A stretch of DNA of 64,000 nucleotides from Neomegalonema perideroedes DSM 15528 (GTDB lineage: Bacteria; Pseudomonadota; Alphaproteobacteria; Rhodobacterales; Rhodobacteraceae), in the NCBI RefSeq assembly GCF_000374145.1, contig NZ_KB893653.1, positions 1,225,923-1,289,922 on the forward strand, read 5' to 3'. Positions 18,297 to 27,031 of the stretch are shown piece after piece. How positions within the stretch are numbered: position 1 is the first letter of the stretch; every line of letters begins with the position of its first letter. The notes below the pieces were generated by a model, which did no database searches, was not told the origin of the DNA, and worked only from the letters and a program-made list of their open reading frames with translations. A program made the translations under genes and the position numbers.

Positions 18297-19534
18297 GCCC
18301 ATTCGCCCTTGCGGAAGACGGGCGTGGCCGCGCCCTTCTCGTCGAGGCCGTCGATGTCGATCTCGCCGGAGCCGATCATCCAATCCACATGGATCAGGCT
18401 GGAGTTGCCGCCTTGGGCCGCGATCTGCTCCTCGCTGAGCTTGGCGCCGCCGACGAAGCATTCGGAATAGCATTGTCCGAGCGCGATATGGCAGGCGGCG
18501 TTCTCGTCGAAGAGGGTGTTATAGAACAACAGCCCGCTGGCCGAGATCGGCGAGCCATGGGGCACCAGCGCCACTTCTCCAAGACGACGCGCGCCCTCGT
18601 CGGTGTCGATGAGCTTCTGAAGCACGGCTTCGCCTCTGGAGGCGTGGGCCTCGACGATGCGGCCTTCCCTGAAGGTCACGCGGATGTCCTCCAGCAAGGC
18701 GCCCTGATGCGAGAGCGGCTTGGTCGAGCTGACATGTCCTTCCACGCGCAGTCTGTGCGGCGTGGTGAAGACCTCCTCGGTCGGGATGTTCGGGTTGCAG
18801 GTGATTCCATTGCGGGCGGAATTGGCGCCGCCATGCCATTCATGGCCGTCGGCGAGGCCCACCGTCAGATCCGTGCCCGGACCCCGAAAGCGCAGAGCCG
18901 AGAAGCGCTTCTCGTTCAGCCATTTGGAGCGCGTCTTCAACGCCGCGTTATGGGCCGCCCAAGCCGCCACCGGATCGGGGCCGTCCACGCGCGAGGCGGC
19001 GAAGATCGCCTCGGCGAGGCGGCGCACGGCCTCCTCCTCGGGCAGATCGGGGAAGACGCGCTTGGCCCAGGTCGCGCCCGGCCAGGCGGCGATGCTCCAG
19101 TTGATCTTGAAATTGCTGATATGCTCCAGCGCGGGCTTATAGGCTTGGGAATTGGCGCGATTGGCCCGGCCCACCTTGTCGGGATCCTGCTCCGCGAGCA
19201 GCATGGGGTCGTCGCCGACCAGAGCCAGACGCGCCGTCCCCTCCGAGAAGGCTTCCGCCACGCCCTTATAGAGCCAGCCCGGCGCGCGGTCGAAGCTCTG
19301 GTCCTGTCCATGGACGAAGCGCGCGAGGGTCAGCTTCTCATCGCCATAGAGCGGCGTGACCAACCCGGCGCCCGCCTTATAAGCCTCCTCGACGACCAGC
19401 CGCACGAGAGGCGCCGCCGAAATCGGAGCGGTGAGGAAGAGATCCTGTCCGGGCTTCAGCCCCAGCCCCACCTTGACGATGGTTTCGGCCAGACGCGCGA
19501 GCTTGACGGGATCGATGGGGGAGACTTGAGACAT
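18293..19534 (-). CDS. M29-family aminopeptidase (AmpS/PepS-like)
   Basis: A 413-residue cytoplasmic metallopeptidase that removes N-terminal residues. It has the M29 signatures NIPTEEVFTTPH (metal-ligand glutamate), EVALVPHGSPIS and LFYNTLFDENAACHIALG, and a late HVDWMIGSG. Length agrees with the family. The start ATG at 19534 (MSQVSPID) was preferred to an ATG 12 codons upstream because homologues begin near here; its ribosome site is weak. It is convergent with and just overlaps the yifB-like gene. Confidence 0.9.
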   Translation of the reverse strand: MSQVSPIDPVKLARLAETIVKVGLGLKPGQDLFLTAPISAAPLVRLVVEEAYKAGAGLVTPLYGDEKLTLARFVHGQDQSFDRAPGWLYKGVAEAFSEGTARLALVGDDPMLLAEQDPDKVGRANRANSQAYKPALEHISNFKINWSIAAWPGATWAKRVFPDLPEEEAVRRLAEAIFAASRVDGPDPVAAWAAHNAALKTRSKWLNEKRFSALRFRGPGTDLTVGLADGHEWHGGANSARNGITCNPNIPTEEVFTTPHRLRVEGHVSSTKPLSHQGALLEDIRVTFREGRIVEAHASRGEAVLQKLIDTDEGARRLGEVALVPHGSPISASGLLFYNTLFDENAACHIALGQCYSECFVGGAKLSEEQIAAQGGNSSLIHVDWMIGSGEIDIDGLDEKGAATPVFRKGEWA

Positions 19535-19643
19535 CGGGGGGACTCTGAACAAATGCGGATGAGCCTTCAAGCTAGACCCCGCCCCGCGCCAAGGTCAACG
19601 CCGAGGTCGACGGCGGGGCGCCCTCCGAGCCTTGAGCAGACGC

Positions 19644-21314
19644 ATGATCCTTTCCGCCGACTTCCCCCGGACTCTGGAGATTCTGGCGCATCGCTTGCGC
19701 GACGCGGCGGCGCCCGTCGAAATCTGGAGCTTCGACGGCCCGCAGGCGCGTCGGGAATATGAGGCGCGGCTCAAGGCCCAAGGCGTCGAGGCCCGGATGC
19801 GCAGCGCCTATAAGCCCTTGCTCCACGCCTTCCTTGAGGAGATCCCCGCCGAGGGCCTGATCCGCGCCGAGATCCTCCACCCGGTCCATCCCGCAGCGAC
19901 GAAGCGGCGGTTTCAGCTGGAGGCCTATCCGCTGATCGGGCTTTTCCCGGAGGTCGAATTCCTCTTCCGCCCCGCGCCTTCCGGCGAAGGTTTGACTTAT
20001 CGGCTGCGGCTGCTCCAGCGCGACGGCTCCATGCGGGAGATGGAGGTCTTCGCGCCCAACCGCCTCCATCCCGATCCGACTGGCGCGCTGGTCCTCTCGC
20101 CGACGGGCTGGCTGAAGATCGGCGGCGGCGCTGGCGAAAGGATCGAAACCGAGCTTGAGGCGCTTTTCGCGGCGGCTCTGGCGGCGGCTCCCAAGGCGGG
20201 CTTCGCGCAATTGCGTCTGAGCGCCCGGATTCCCATGCCCGATCAGCCGCTGCATTTCGGCGAGGAGGCCCTCAGCCTTCAGGAGGCGCTGCATGAAGAC
20301 CTCTATTTCGCCCTGTTGGAGCGGCTCGGCGAGCGCCCCGGCCAGATCCTCCCGGAGGTGGGCTTAGGGCCTCCCGAGGCCGCCAGCCTGACCATCGAGG
20401 CGCGGCCTCTCGACGCGAATGATCCCCAAGGCGCCGCCAAGGATTCCGCGCCCCTCGCCGAGCTTCAGGCGTCGCCCTCGCCGGAGCGGATCGCGCGGGA
20501 ATTGGCGGCTTTGGGCGGAGTTCCCTTCGAGGCCCGCAGCCGCGCGGGGCGTCTCTTGCGCGGGGCTTATCTCAAGGGCTCTGAGGCCCCCATGCTGCTC
20601 ACCGCCGGACAGCACGCCAATGAGACCACCGGAATCGTCGGGGCTTTGCGGGCGGCTCAGAGGATCGCGGCGCGGCCGGGGGCGCATCTGGCGGTGACGC
20701 CCCTCGATAATCCCGACGGCTACGCCCTGCATCGACGCCTCACGCAGGAGAATCCGCGCCATATGCACCACGCCGCCCGCTTCACCGCCTGGGGCGAGGA
20801 TCTGGAGCGCGGCCCGCCCGAGGCCGAAGCCGCCATCCGCAGCGAAGCTTTGAAGCTGTGTCCGGCGCGGCTGCATGTGAATCTCCATGGCTATCCGGCC
20901 CATGAATGGACGCGGCCTTTCAGCGGCTATCTTCCGCGCGGCTATGAGACGTGGACTCTGCCTAAGGGCTTTTTCCTGATCCTGCGCCATAGGCCGGGCT
21001 CGGCCGATTTCGCCGAGGCGCTGCTGGCCCGCATCGCGCGGGATCTGGCCGAGGCGCCCGGCTTGCTGGAGTTCACCCGCGCCCAGATGCGCCTCGCCGA
21101 GGCCCATGCGGGGCCGCTCGGATTCCGAGTGGTCGAGGGCTTTCCTTGCCTTGTCGCCGCCCGATCCGATTTGCGCACGGAGGTCGAGCTCGTCACGGAA
21201 TATCCGGATGAAACGATTCTCGGCCCGGCCTTCGTCCAAGGCCATGAGGCCCAGACCCGCGCCGCCTTGGCGGCCTATGAGGCTTTACAGGCGCTGACCG
21301 CCTCCGGAGTCTGA
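19644..21314 (+). CDS. M14-family zinc carboxypeptidase-like protein with long N-terminal region
   Basis: About 556 residues. The C-terminal half has the M14 pattern: AGQHANETTG (zinc ligands H and E in HxxE), DNPDGY, LHVNLHGYPAHEWT (third zinc ligand H) and ELVTEYPDETI with the catalytic glutamate. The N-terminal 300 residues match nothing I recognise. There is no signal peptide, so a cytoplasmic peptide or amide substrate is likely. An in-frame TTG four codons upstream (19632) is an alternative start; no strong ribosome site supports either. Its last 40 bases overlap the 3' end of the methyltransferase gene on the other strand. Confidence 0.78.
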   Translation: MILSADFPRTLEILAHRLRDAAAPVEIWSFDGPQARREYEARLKAQGVEARMRSAYKPLLHAFLEEIPAEGLIRAEILHPVHPAATKRRFQLEAYPLIGLFPEVEFLFRPAPSGEGLTYRLRLLQRDGSMREMEVFAPNRLHPDPTGALVLSPTGWLKIGGGAGERIETELEALFAAALAAAPKAGFAQLRLSARIPMPDQPLHFGEEALSLQEALHEDLYFALLERLGERPGQILPEVGLGPPEAASLTIEARPLDANDPQGAAKDSAPLAELQASPSPERIARELAALGGVPFEARSRAGRLLRGAYLKGSEAPMLLTAGQHANETTGIVGALRAAQRIAARPGAHLAVTPLDNPDGYALHRRLTQENPRHMHHAARFTAWGEDLERGPPEAEAAIRSEALKLCPARLHVNLHGYPAHEWTRPFSGYLPRGYETWTLPKGFFLILRHRPGSADFAEALLARIARDLAEAPGLLEFTRAQMRLAEAHAGPLGFRVVEGFPCLVAARSDLRTEVELVTEYPDETILGPAFVQGHEAQTRAALAAYEALQALTASGV

Positions 21315-22432
21315 GCCGCCGCGAGCAGCGGCTCGAAGATATGCCGCGCCAGATGCCGCACCACCGGCGCCGCCACGCCGTCGCCGGTCAGATGATAGGC
21401 CGCCCCCGGAAGCTTGGGCAGGCGATAGCCCTCTCCCAGCCCCATGAGCCGCGCCGTCTCCCTCGGCGAGAGCAGCCTTGAACGCAGGCTTTCGCCTTCG
21501 ACCACGAGGATCGTCTGTCGGCTGGAGCCTCCGGCGGGGGTGCGCAGACATCCGGCCAACCCGTCGAAGCGGATCTCCGCGCGCTGGATCTTGCCGCCGA
21601 GGCCGTCGCGGCGGGTGCGCTTGTAAAGCGTCCCGACCCGCCGCAGCCCTGAAGCCTGAGCCGCCGCGACCTTGGCCCGATGGGGCTCGGCCATCATGCT
21701 GAGGAGTTTTCCGGTCTCCTCTGGGGAATCCCAAGGGAGGCCCGGCGCCTCCTCGATCAGATCCGCGAGGGTCTCGCGCCGCATGGGCGGCGGCGGCGGA
21801 CGCCACCAGAGCAGCTTGCGCCGCGTCTGGAGCGGCAGGGCCGCGACGGCCCGCGTCAGGGCGGGCGTATGGAAAGGCGCCTGAGGCCCCGCGCCGAGCA
21901 GAGCCTCGGGGATGGCCATCTCCTCCCGCACGCCGATGAGAAAGAGCCTCGGCCGCGATTGCGGCAGAAACAGCGCCGCGTCCATCGCCAGAGCCCCGAA
22001 GCGATAGCCGCCCCGCGCCAAGGCGCCGCAGAGAAAGGCGAAATCCGCGCCGTCATGAGAGCGCAGCGTCCCGAGCACGTTCTCCAGCGCCACGAGGCGC
22101 GGCCCCCGGCCCTCGGCCCCCAGCGCCTCGATCAGCCGCCAGAAGGGATGGAAGCTGCCCGAGCGCGCGCCCTTGAGGCCCCCGCCCGCGCCCGCCACCG
22201 AAAGATCCTGACAGGGAAAGGAGGCCCAGGCGAGATCCGCCCGCCCCGGCGCGTCGGCGGGCGTGAGGGCGGCCACGTCGCCCAAGCGGAATTCTCCGCC
22301 CGCGCCCCAGTTCTCCCGATAGGAGGCGGCTTTGCGCGGATCGAAGTCATTGGCCAGCAGACAGCGCCAGCCCGGCCCGAGCCCCGCCCGCGCCATGCCT
22401 CCGCCTGCGAAGAATTCGTAGAAATCCGCCAT
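21275..22432 (-). CDS. DNA (cytosine-5-)-methyltransferase, solitary
   Basis: A 385-residue C5 methyltransferase with motifs in the right order: I FAGGGMARAG (SAM binding, residues 7-16), IV WASFPCQDLSVAG with the catalytic Cys, VI ALENVLG, VIII QSRPRLFLIG and a late X-like GDGVAAP. Between VIII and X is a target-recognition region with a WWRPPPPPMR stretch. No restriction endonuclease, Vsr or specificity subunit is adjacent, so it looks like an orphan. Recognition sequence cannot be predicted. The ATG at 22432 starts directly at MADFYEFFAGGG, the normal N-terminus; longer open frame upstream lacks homology. Confidence 0.9.
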   Translation of the reverse strand: MADFYEFFAGGGMARAGLGPGWRCLLANDFDPRKAASYRENWGAGGEFRLGDVAALTPADAPGRADLAWASFPCQDLSVAGAGGGLKGARSGSFHPFWRLIEALGAEGRGPRLVALENVLGTLRSHDGADFAFLCGALARGGYRFGALAMDAALFLPQSRPRLFLIGVREEMAIPEALLGAGPQAPFHTPALTRAVAALPLQTRRKLLWWRPPPPPMRRETLADLIEEAPGLPWDSPEETGKLLSMMAEPHRAKVAAAQASGLRRVGTLYKRTRRDGLGGKIQRAEIRFDGLAGCLRTPAGGSSRQTILVVEGESLRSRLLSPRETARLMGLGEGYRLPKLPGAAYHLTGDGVAAPVVRHLARHIFEPLLAAAQTPEAVSACKAS

Positions 22433-22793
22433 GGGCTCCGTCCCGCTCCGAATTCGGGCGCGGATCATGGCGCGGGGCGAGGCGGCTGTCCATGGCTGCG
22501 TCTTTCGCGCCGCAACTCCGCGAGAGGCGAAAAGGCGCCCGCGAAGGTTCTTGACAAAATCCATCGGAATTTGAATGCAGAGGGCGAGCGACGGCGTGCG
22601 GCGTTCGGGGGAGCGCCTTCCGCAAAGGAAGGACGCCTCAGGGGAACGGCGTCGCGCGCAAGGCTCCGGACGCGTTCCGGACCACGCCGCCATGTCAGCC
22701 AGAGCCGAACGGCGCGCCGCATGTCGGGCCCCGCTCCCGACTCAAGCCAGCGATGAAAACGACGGCTTGACAGCCTTTCGGGAGATTTTGGCG
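22433..22793. promoter_or_regulatory. Gene-free divergent region between methyltransferase and TonB-receptor genes
   Basis: About 360 bases with starts on both sides. A perfect -35-like TTGACA lies at 22551-22556 on the plus strand but no convincing -10 follows at 16-18 bases. No obvious Fur-like AT-rich palindrome was found. Confidence 0.3.
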
Positions 22794-25109
22794 ATGCGAA
22801 GGACTTGGCGCGCGACGGGCACAGCCGTCGGTTTGGCGCTTGCGGCGCTGCAGGGGGCGGCGCAGGCGCAGGTTTACGATGCGGCGACGCCTCAGCCCTA
22901 TGTCTTCGACGCGGCTCCGGCCGTTGCGGTCCCGGCCCCGCTTCCGGCCGCGCCTGCGGTTTCGGCTCCGGCGCCGATCTATGATCCTTCGCCGGCCTCC
23001 TCCGCCGCGGTCTTTGACCCGGCGCCTTTGGCGGCTCCGGCGCCCAGCTCTTACGCGACGGCGCCTGTCGCGGCCGAGCCCCTCCGCGCGCCGCTGCCGA
23101 GCTATTACGCAGCGCCTCCGGCGGCGCCCGTCGTTCAGACGCCCGCCCCCGCCCCCGCGGCGGTCGCGGCGGCTCAGCCCGCCGTGGTCTATCTGGACCC
23201 CATCGACCTCTCCGGCCTTTCGGAGGTCCGGCCGACCGGAACCGGCGTCGCCGAGATCTCCGGCGAGGCCATGCAGATCGAGGGCGGCGTCCGCAAGCTC
23301 GACGACGTTCTGCGCGAAGTCCCCGGCGTCTTCACCCGCGTGAACTCCGGACAGCCCGGCGTGGCGGCGAACATCCGCGGCTTCGAGGGCTCGGGCCGCG
23401 TGAACATGATGGTGGACGGCGTTCGTCAGAACTTCCGCTTCACCGGCCATGAGGCGCAAGGCTACGGCTATGTGGATCCCAACCTCCTCGCCGGAATCGA
23501 CGTGGTCCGCGGCGCCGAGACGGGCGTGGGCGGCGGCGGTCTGGCGGGCTCGGTGAATTTCCGCACGCTCGGCGTGTCGGACATCGTGCGCCCCGGTCAG
23601 GATTACGGCGCTCTGGGCCGCGTCTCCTGGAGCGACAACGGCGGCGGCTGGAGCGGCATGGCCGGCGCCGGCGCGCGCTTTGAGAATTTCGGTCTGGCGG
23701 GCGCTTTCGGCTTCCGCGATTCCGATGATTACAAGAACGGCGACGGCGCGACGGTCGCCAATTCCGGTCAGGAGCTGACCTCCGGCCTGATCAAGGCCGA
23801 AGCGGGATTCGGCGACCACAGCCTGAACCTCGGCGGCGTCTTCTATGAGAACGACTTCGCCGCCAACAGCTATCATCAGACCGTGACCAACCGCACCCTG
23901 ACGGGCGGCTATCGTTATAATCCCGAAAACGAATTGGTCGATCTGCGGGCGAATCTCCGGTTCAACGAAACCAAGATGGAATATGGCGCGGCCATCACGC
24001 CCTCGCCTTTCGCCACCAGCTCGGGCCGCGTGGTCACGGACAAGGGCTTCGGCGGCGACCTCTCGAACCGCTCCGTGGCGCGTCTGGGTCCGGTGGATCT
24101 GGTGAGCGTCAACGGCGTGGAGTATTTCCGCGACGACGTGAGCGCCACGAAAGGCGGCGTGAACCCCGGCGACGGCGAAGCGACCTATATGGCCGCCTTC
24201 ACCGACAACACCCTGCGCCATGGGATCTTCGACCTGAACGTCGGCCTGCGCTACGATCATTATAAGCTGGAGGGCTCGGGCTTCGCCTTCGCGGGCGTGC
24301 CCTATGACGTGGACAACTCCGACGGCGTGTTCAATCCGAGCGTGACCCTCGGCGTGGAGCCCGTCGAGGGCGTCCGGCCTTACGCCAAGTGGTCGCGTTC
24401 GCTGCGCGCGCCGACCCTTCAGGAGACCATGCTCGGCGGCACCCATCCGCCCGGCGGCGGCACCACCGGCAGCTTCGGCCCCAACCCGAACCTCAAGCCC
24501 GAGCGTCAGCAGACCTTCGAGCTGGGCGCCACGGTGGACCGCGACGACGCCTTCCAGCCGGGCGACCGCCTGACCGGACGCGCCAATTATTATTGGATGG
24601 ACGTGGACGACTACATCGTCGGCACCTTCGCGGCGCCGGGCACGGGTCGCCCGAGCTTCATCAACCTCGACGGCGAATCGAAGCTTCAGGGCTTCGAGCT
24701 GGAAGCGGGCTACGACGCCGGTCCTTGGTTCCTGCGGGCGAATTACGCCCATATGGACGCCTCCAAGCTGCCGAGCCAATTGCCCGGCCTCGGCGCGAGC
24801 CAATATCAGCCGGACGACGTCTTCTCCGCGACGGCGGGCGTGCGGCTGCTGGACCGCAAGCTGACCCTCGGCGGAAGCTACAGCTACGTGTCGAGCGGCA
24901 TGACCGCCGACGGCGCGGGCGGCTCGATGCAGAGCGCGGCCCCCTCCTATGGGCTGGTGGATCTCTTCGCCGATTATCAGTTCAACGAGAATTTCCGCGT
25001 GGGCGCCAAGGCCGCCAACGTCGGAGACAAGCAATACACCCCTTGGCTCGCCACGAGCGGCACGGGGCCGGGGCGCACCTTCACCCTCACCGGAGAAATG
25101 CGCTTCTGA
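22794..25109 (+). CDS. TonB-dependent outer-membrane receptor, haem/haemoglobin type
   Basis: A 771-residue outer-membrane receptor. Signal peptide (MRRTWRATGTAVGLALAALQGAAQA), then about 110 residues very rich in Ala and Pro with YxP-like spacing, then the plug (LDDVLREVPGVFTRVN, NIRGFEGSGRVNMMVDGVRQN, IDVVRGAETGVGGGGLAGSVNF) and a 22-strand-type barrel ending LTGEMRF. The haem-receptor box is present: LRAPTLQE, then a histidine (GTHPPGG), then NPNLKPE; in HemR-like receptors a histidine between the FRAP and NPNL boxes contacts haem. The ATG at 22794 follows GGGAGA; the open frame extends upstream without homology. No exbB/tonB or haem ABC genes are adjacent. Confidence 0.88.
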   Translation: MRRTWRATGTAVGLALAALQGAAQAQVYDAATPQPYVFDAAPAVAVPAPLPAAPAVSAPAPIYDPSPASSAAVFDPAPLAAPAPSSYATAPVAAEPLRAPLPSYYAAPPAAPVVQTPAPAPAAVAAAQPAVVYLDPIDLSGLSEVRPTGTGVAEISGEAMQIEGGVRKLDDVLREVPGVFTRVNSGQPGVAANIRGFEGSGRVNMMVDGVRQNFRFTGHEAQGYGYVDPNLLAGIDVVRGAETGVGGGGLAGSVNFRTLGVSDIVRPGQDYGALGRVSWSDNGGGWSGMAGAGARFENFGLAGAFGFRDSDDYKNGDGATVANSGQELTSGLIKAEAGFGDHSLNLGGVFYENDFAANSYHQTVTNRTLTGGYRYNPENELVDLRANLRFNETKMEYGAAITPSPFATSSGRVVTDKGFGGDLSNRSVARLGPVDLVSVNGVEYFRDDVSATKGGVNPGDGEATYMAAFTDNTLRHGIFDLNVGLRYDHYKLEGSGFAFAGVPYDVDNSDGVFNPSVTLGVEPVEGVRPYAKWSRSLRAPTLQETMLGGTHPPGGGTTGSFGPNPNLKPERQQTFELGATVDRDDAFQPGDRLTGRANYYWMDVDDYIVGTFAAPGTGRPSFINLDGESKLQGFELEAGYDAGPWFLRANYAHMDASKLPSQLPGLGASQYQPDDVFSATAGVRLLDRKLTLGGSYSYVSSGMTADGAGGSMQSAAPSYGLVDLFADYQFNENFRVGAKAANVGDKQYTPWLATSGTGPGRTFTLTGEMRF

Positions 25110-25164
25110 TCCTCGGGGGCCTGTTTCGCTCAGGGAAACCGATAAAAACCGATGAAAACCGATT

Positions 25165-25194
25165 CGGGCGCCGGAGTCTTCCGGCGCCCGTTTT
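25165..25194 (+). terminator. Rho-independent terminator of the TonB-receptor gene
   Basis: A perfect 11-bp stem, CGGGCGCCGGA (25165-25175) with TCCGGCGCCCG (25180-25190), GTCT loop and TTTT. It is preceded by short ACCGAT tandem repeats (about 25138-25163). Confidence 0.85.
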
Positions 25195-25244
25195 CATCTC
25201 CGGCGCGGGGGCGGCGGGGCGCGGGGCGCAAGCCTCGACAAGGC

Positions 25245-25262
25245 CTGTTCGTTTCTGAACAG
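25245..25262. promoter_or_regulatory. Inverted repeat upstream of mmsA (possible operator)
   Basis: CTGTTC (25245-25250), six bases, GAACAG (25257-25262): a perfect 18-bp palindrome, with a nested TTCTG-AA-CAGAA. A further half site CTGTTC lies at 25339-25344. The 270 bases between the terminator and mmsA hold nothing else recognised. Confidence 0.4.
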
Positions 25263-25467
25263 AACTCCGCCCATCAAGAGGCCTTTTCAGCCGGATTGCG
25301 ACGATTCGCGCCATATATGACGGAAAATCACCGGGTTTCTGTTCGAAATCATATTGGCTCGCGCCTTGTCCTGCGCCATGGTCAGGCTGCGGGCGGACGC
25401 GGCGGCTTCTGAAGAAAGCGAGTCTGAACGGCGTCCGGGACCGACGATGATTCAGGGAGGATTCGGG

Positions 25468-26988
25468 ATGGCTCAAGGCCAGACGACGCGTCTTTTACGC
25501 CATTACATCCACGGCCAGTCCGTCGAGGGCGAGGGGACTCGCCGCGGCGACGTCCTCAACCCCGCCACCGGCGAGGTTCAGGCTCAAGTGGTCCTCGGGA
25601 CGGCGGGCGATCTGGAGAAGGCCGTGGCCTCGGCGGAGAAGGCCTTCGCCAAATGGTCGAACACCTCTCCGATGGCCCGCGCGCGGGTGATGTTCAAATT
25701 CCGCGAATTGGTGCTGAACGAGCTGGACAGCCTCGCGGAAGTTCTCTCCAGCGAGCACGGCAAGACCTTCTCCGACGCCAAGGGCGACATTCAGCGCGGC
25801 CTCGACGTGGTGGACTTCGCCTGCGGCATTCCGCATCTGCTCAAGGGCGAGAACAGCGACGTCGACGGCTCCGGCATCGACATCCGCAGCTATCGTCAGC
25901 CTCTGGGCGTCGTCTCGGGGATCACGCCCTTCAACTTCCCGGCGATGATTCCGCTTTGGATGGGCGCCGTGGCCATCGCCTGCGGCAACGCCTTCATCCT
26001 CAAGCCCTCGGAGCGCGATCCGAGCGTGCCGATCCGCCTCGGCGAGCTGATGCTCGAAGCGGGCGCTCCGGAAGGCGTGATGAACGTCGTCCACGGCGAT
26101 AAGGAGATGGTGGACGCCATCCTCGCGCATCCGGCGATCAAGGCGGTGAGCTTCGTCGGCTCGACCCCCATCGCGCGCTACGTCTATGCGACCGGCGCGG
26201 CCAACGGCAAGCGCGTGCAGGCCATGGGCGGCGCGAAGAACCACGCCCTCATCCTCCCCGACGCCGATATGGACGTGGTGGTCAACGGGCTGATCGGCGC
26301 GGGCTACGGCTCGGCGGGCGAGCGCTGCATGGCCATCGCGGCGGCGGTTCCGGTGGGCGAGAAGACCGCCGACCGGCTCATCGAGGCTCTGGCGCCGAAG
26401 GTGCGCGCTTTGCGCATCGCGCCGCCGATGGAGGATCTCGACATGGGCCCGCTGGTCACGGCGGCCCATCGCGACAAGGTGCGCGGCTACATCGACCTCG
26501 GCGTCGAGGAGGGCGCGGAGCTGGTCGTGGACGGCCGCGGCTTCAAGATGGACCGTCAGGGCTATGAAAACGGCTATTACCTCGGCGGCAGCCTCTTCGA
26601 CCGCGTGACGCCCGACATGCGCATCTATAAGGACGAGATCTTCGGCCCGGTTCTGAGCGTCATCCGCGCCCAGAGCTATGAGGAGGCTCTGAAGCTCCCC
26701 TCCGAGCATGAATTCGGCAACGGCGTGGCGATCTTCACCCAGAACGGCCGCCTCGCGCAGCATTTCGCGACCCATGTCAACGTCGGCATGGTGGGCGTGA
26801 ACGTGCCGATTCCGGTGCCGCTCGGCTTCCACACCTTCGGCGGCTGGAAGGCTTCGGCCTTCGGCGGCGTGAACCAGCATGGCCCCGAGGGCGTGCGCTT
26901 CTACACGCAGGTCAAGACCGTGACCTCGCGCTGGCCGCTGGACGGCAGCGCCGGGCCGGAGTTCACCATCCCGACCCAGAAGACCTGA
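25468..26988 (+). CDS. mmsA: CoA-acylating methylmalonate/malonate-semialdehyde dehydrogenase
   Basis: Converts methylmalonate or malonate semialdehyde plus CoA and NAD to propionyl-CoA or acetyl-CoA. The 506-residue protein has the ALDH catalytic Cys in GSAGERCMAIAAA, FNFPAMIPLWMGAVAIA (diagnostic of the MMSDH group), FVGSTPIARYV and a late FGGWKASAFGG. The start at 25468 is preceded by AGGGAGGA; earlier in-frame ATGs at 25354 and 25447 are less well placed. It converges with lysR. In context with the GMC dehydrogenase and the ABC importer it may finish beta-hydroxyacid degradation (see findings); valine or inositol catabolism are the usual alternatives. Confidence 0.95.
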   Translation: MAQGQTTRLLRHYIHGQSVEGEGTRRGDVLNPATGEVQAQVVLGTAGDLEKAVASAEKAFAKWSNTSPMARARVMFKFRELVLNELDSLAEVLSSEHGKTFSDAKGDIQRGLDVVDFACGIPHLLKGENSDVDGSGIDIRSYRQPLGVVSGITPFNFPAMIPLWMGAVAIACGNAFILKPSERDPSVPIRLGELMLEAGAPEGVMNVVHGDKEMVDAILAHPAIKAVSFVGSTPIARYVYATGAANGKRVQAMGGAKNHALILPDADMDVVVNGLIGAGYGSAGERCMAIAAAVPVGEKTADRLIEALAPKVRALRIAPPMEDLDMGPLVTAAHRDKVRGYIDLGVEEGAELVVDGRGFKMDRQGYENGYYLGGSLFDRVTPDMRIYKDEIFGPVLSVIRAQSYEEALKLPSEHEFGNGVAIFTQNGRLAQHFATHVNVGMVGVNVPIPVPLGFHTFGGWKASAFGGVNQHGPEGVRFYTQVKTVTSRWPLDGSAGPEFTIPTQKT

Positions 26989-27002
26989 GGTCTTTTGAAA
27001 GG

Positions 27003-27031
27003 GGCGGCGGAGCGATCCGCCGCCTGTTTCG
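27003..27031. terminator. Hairpin terminator between mmsA and the lysR gene
   Basis: A 9-bp stem, GGCGGCGGA (27003-27011) with TCCGCCGCC (27016-27024), GCGA loop, then TGTTTCG. It sits between convergent genes. Confidence 0.65.

Noticed and set aside
22551-22580. Promoter for the TonB-receptor gene at TTGACA
   Set aside because: No -10-like hexamer at 16-18 bases; kept only as a note in the gene-free region.
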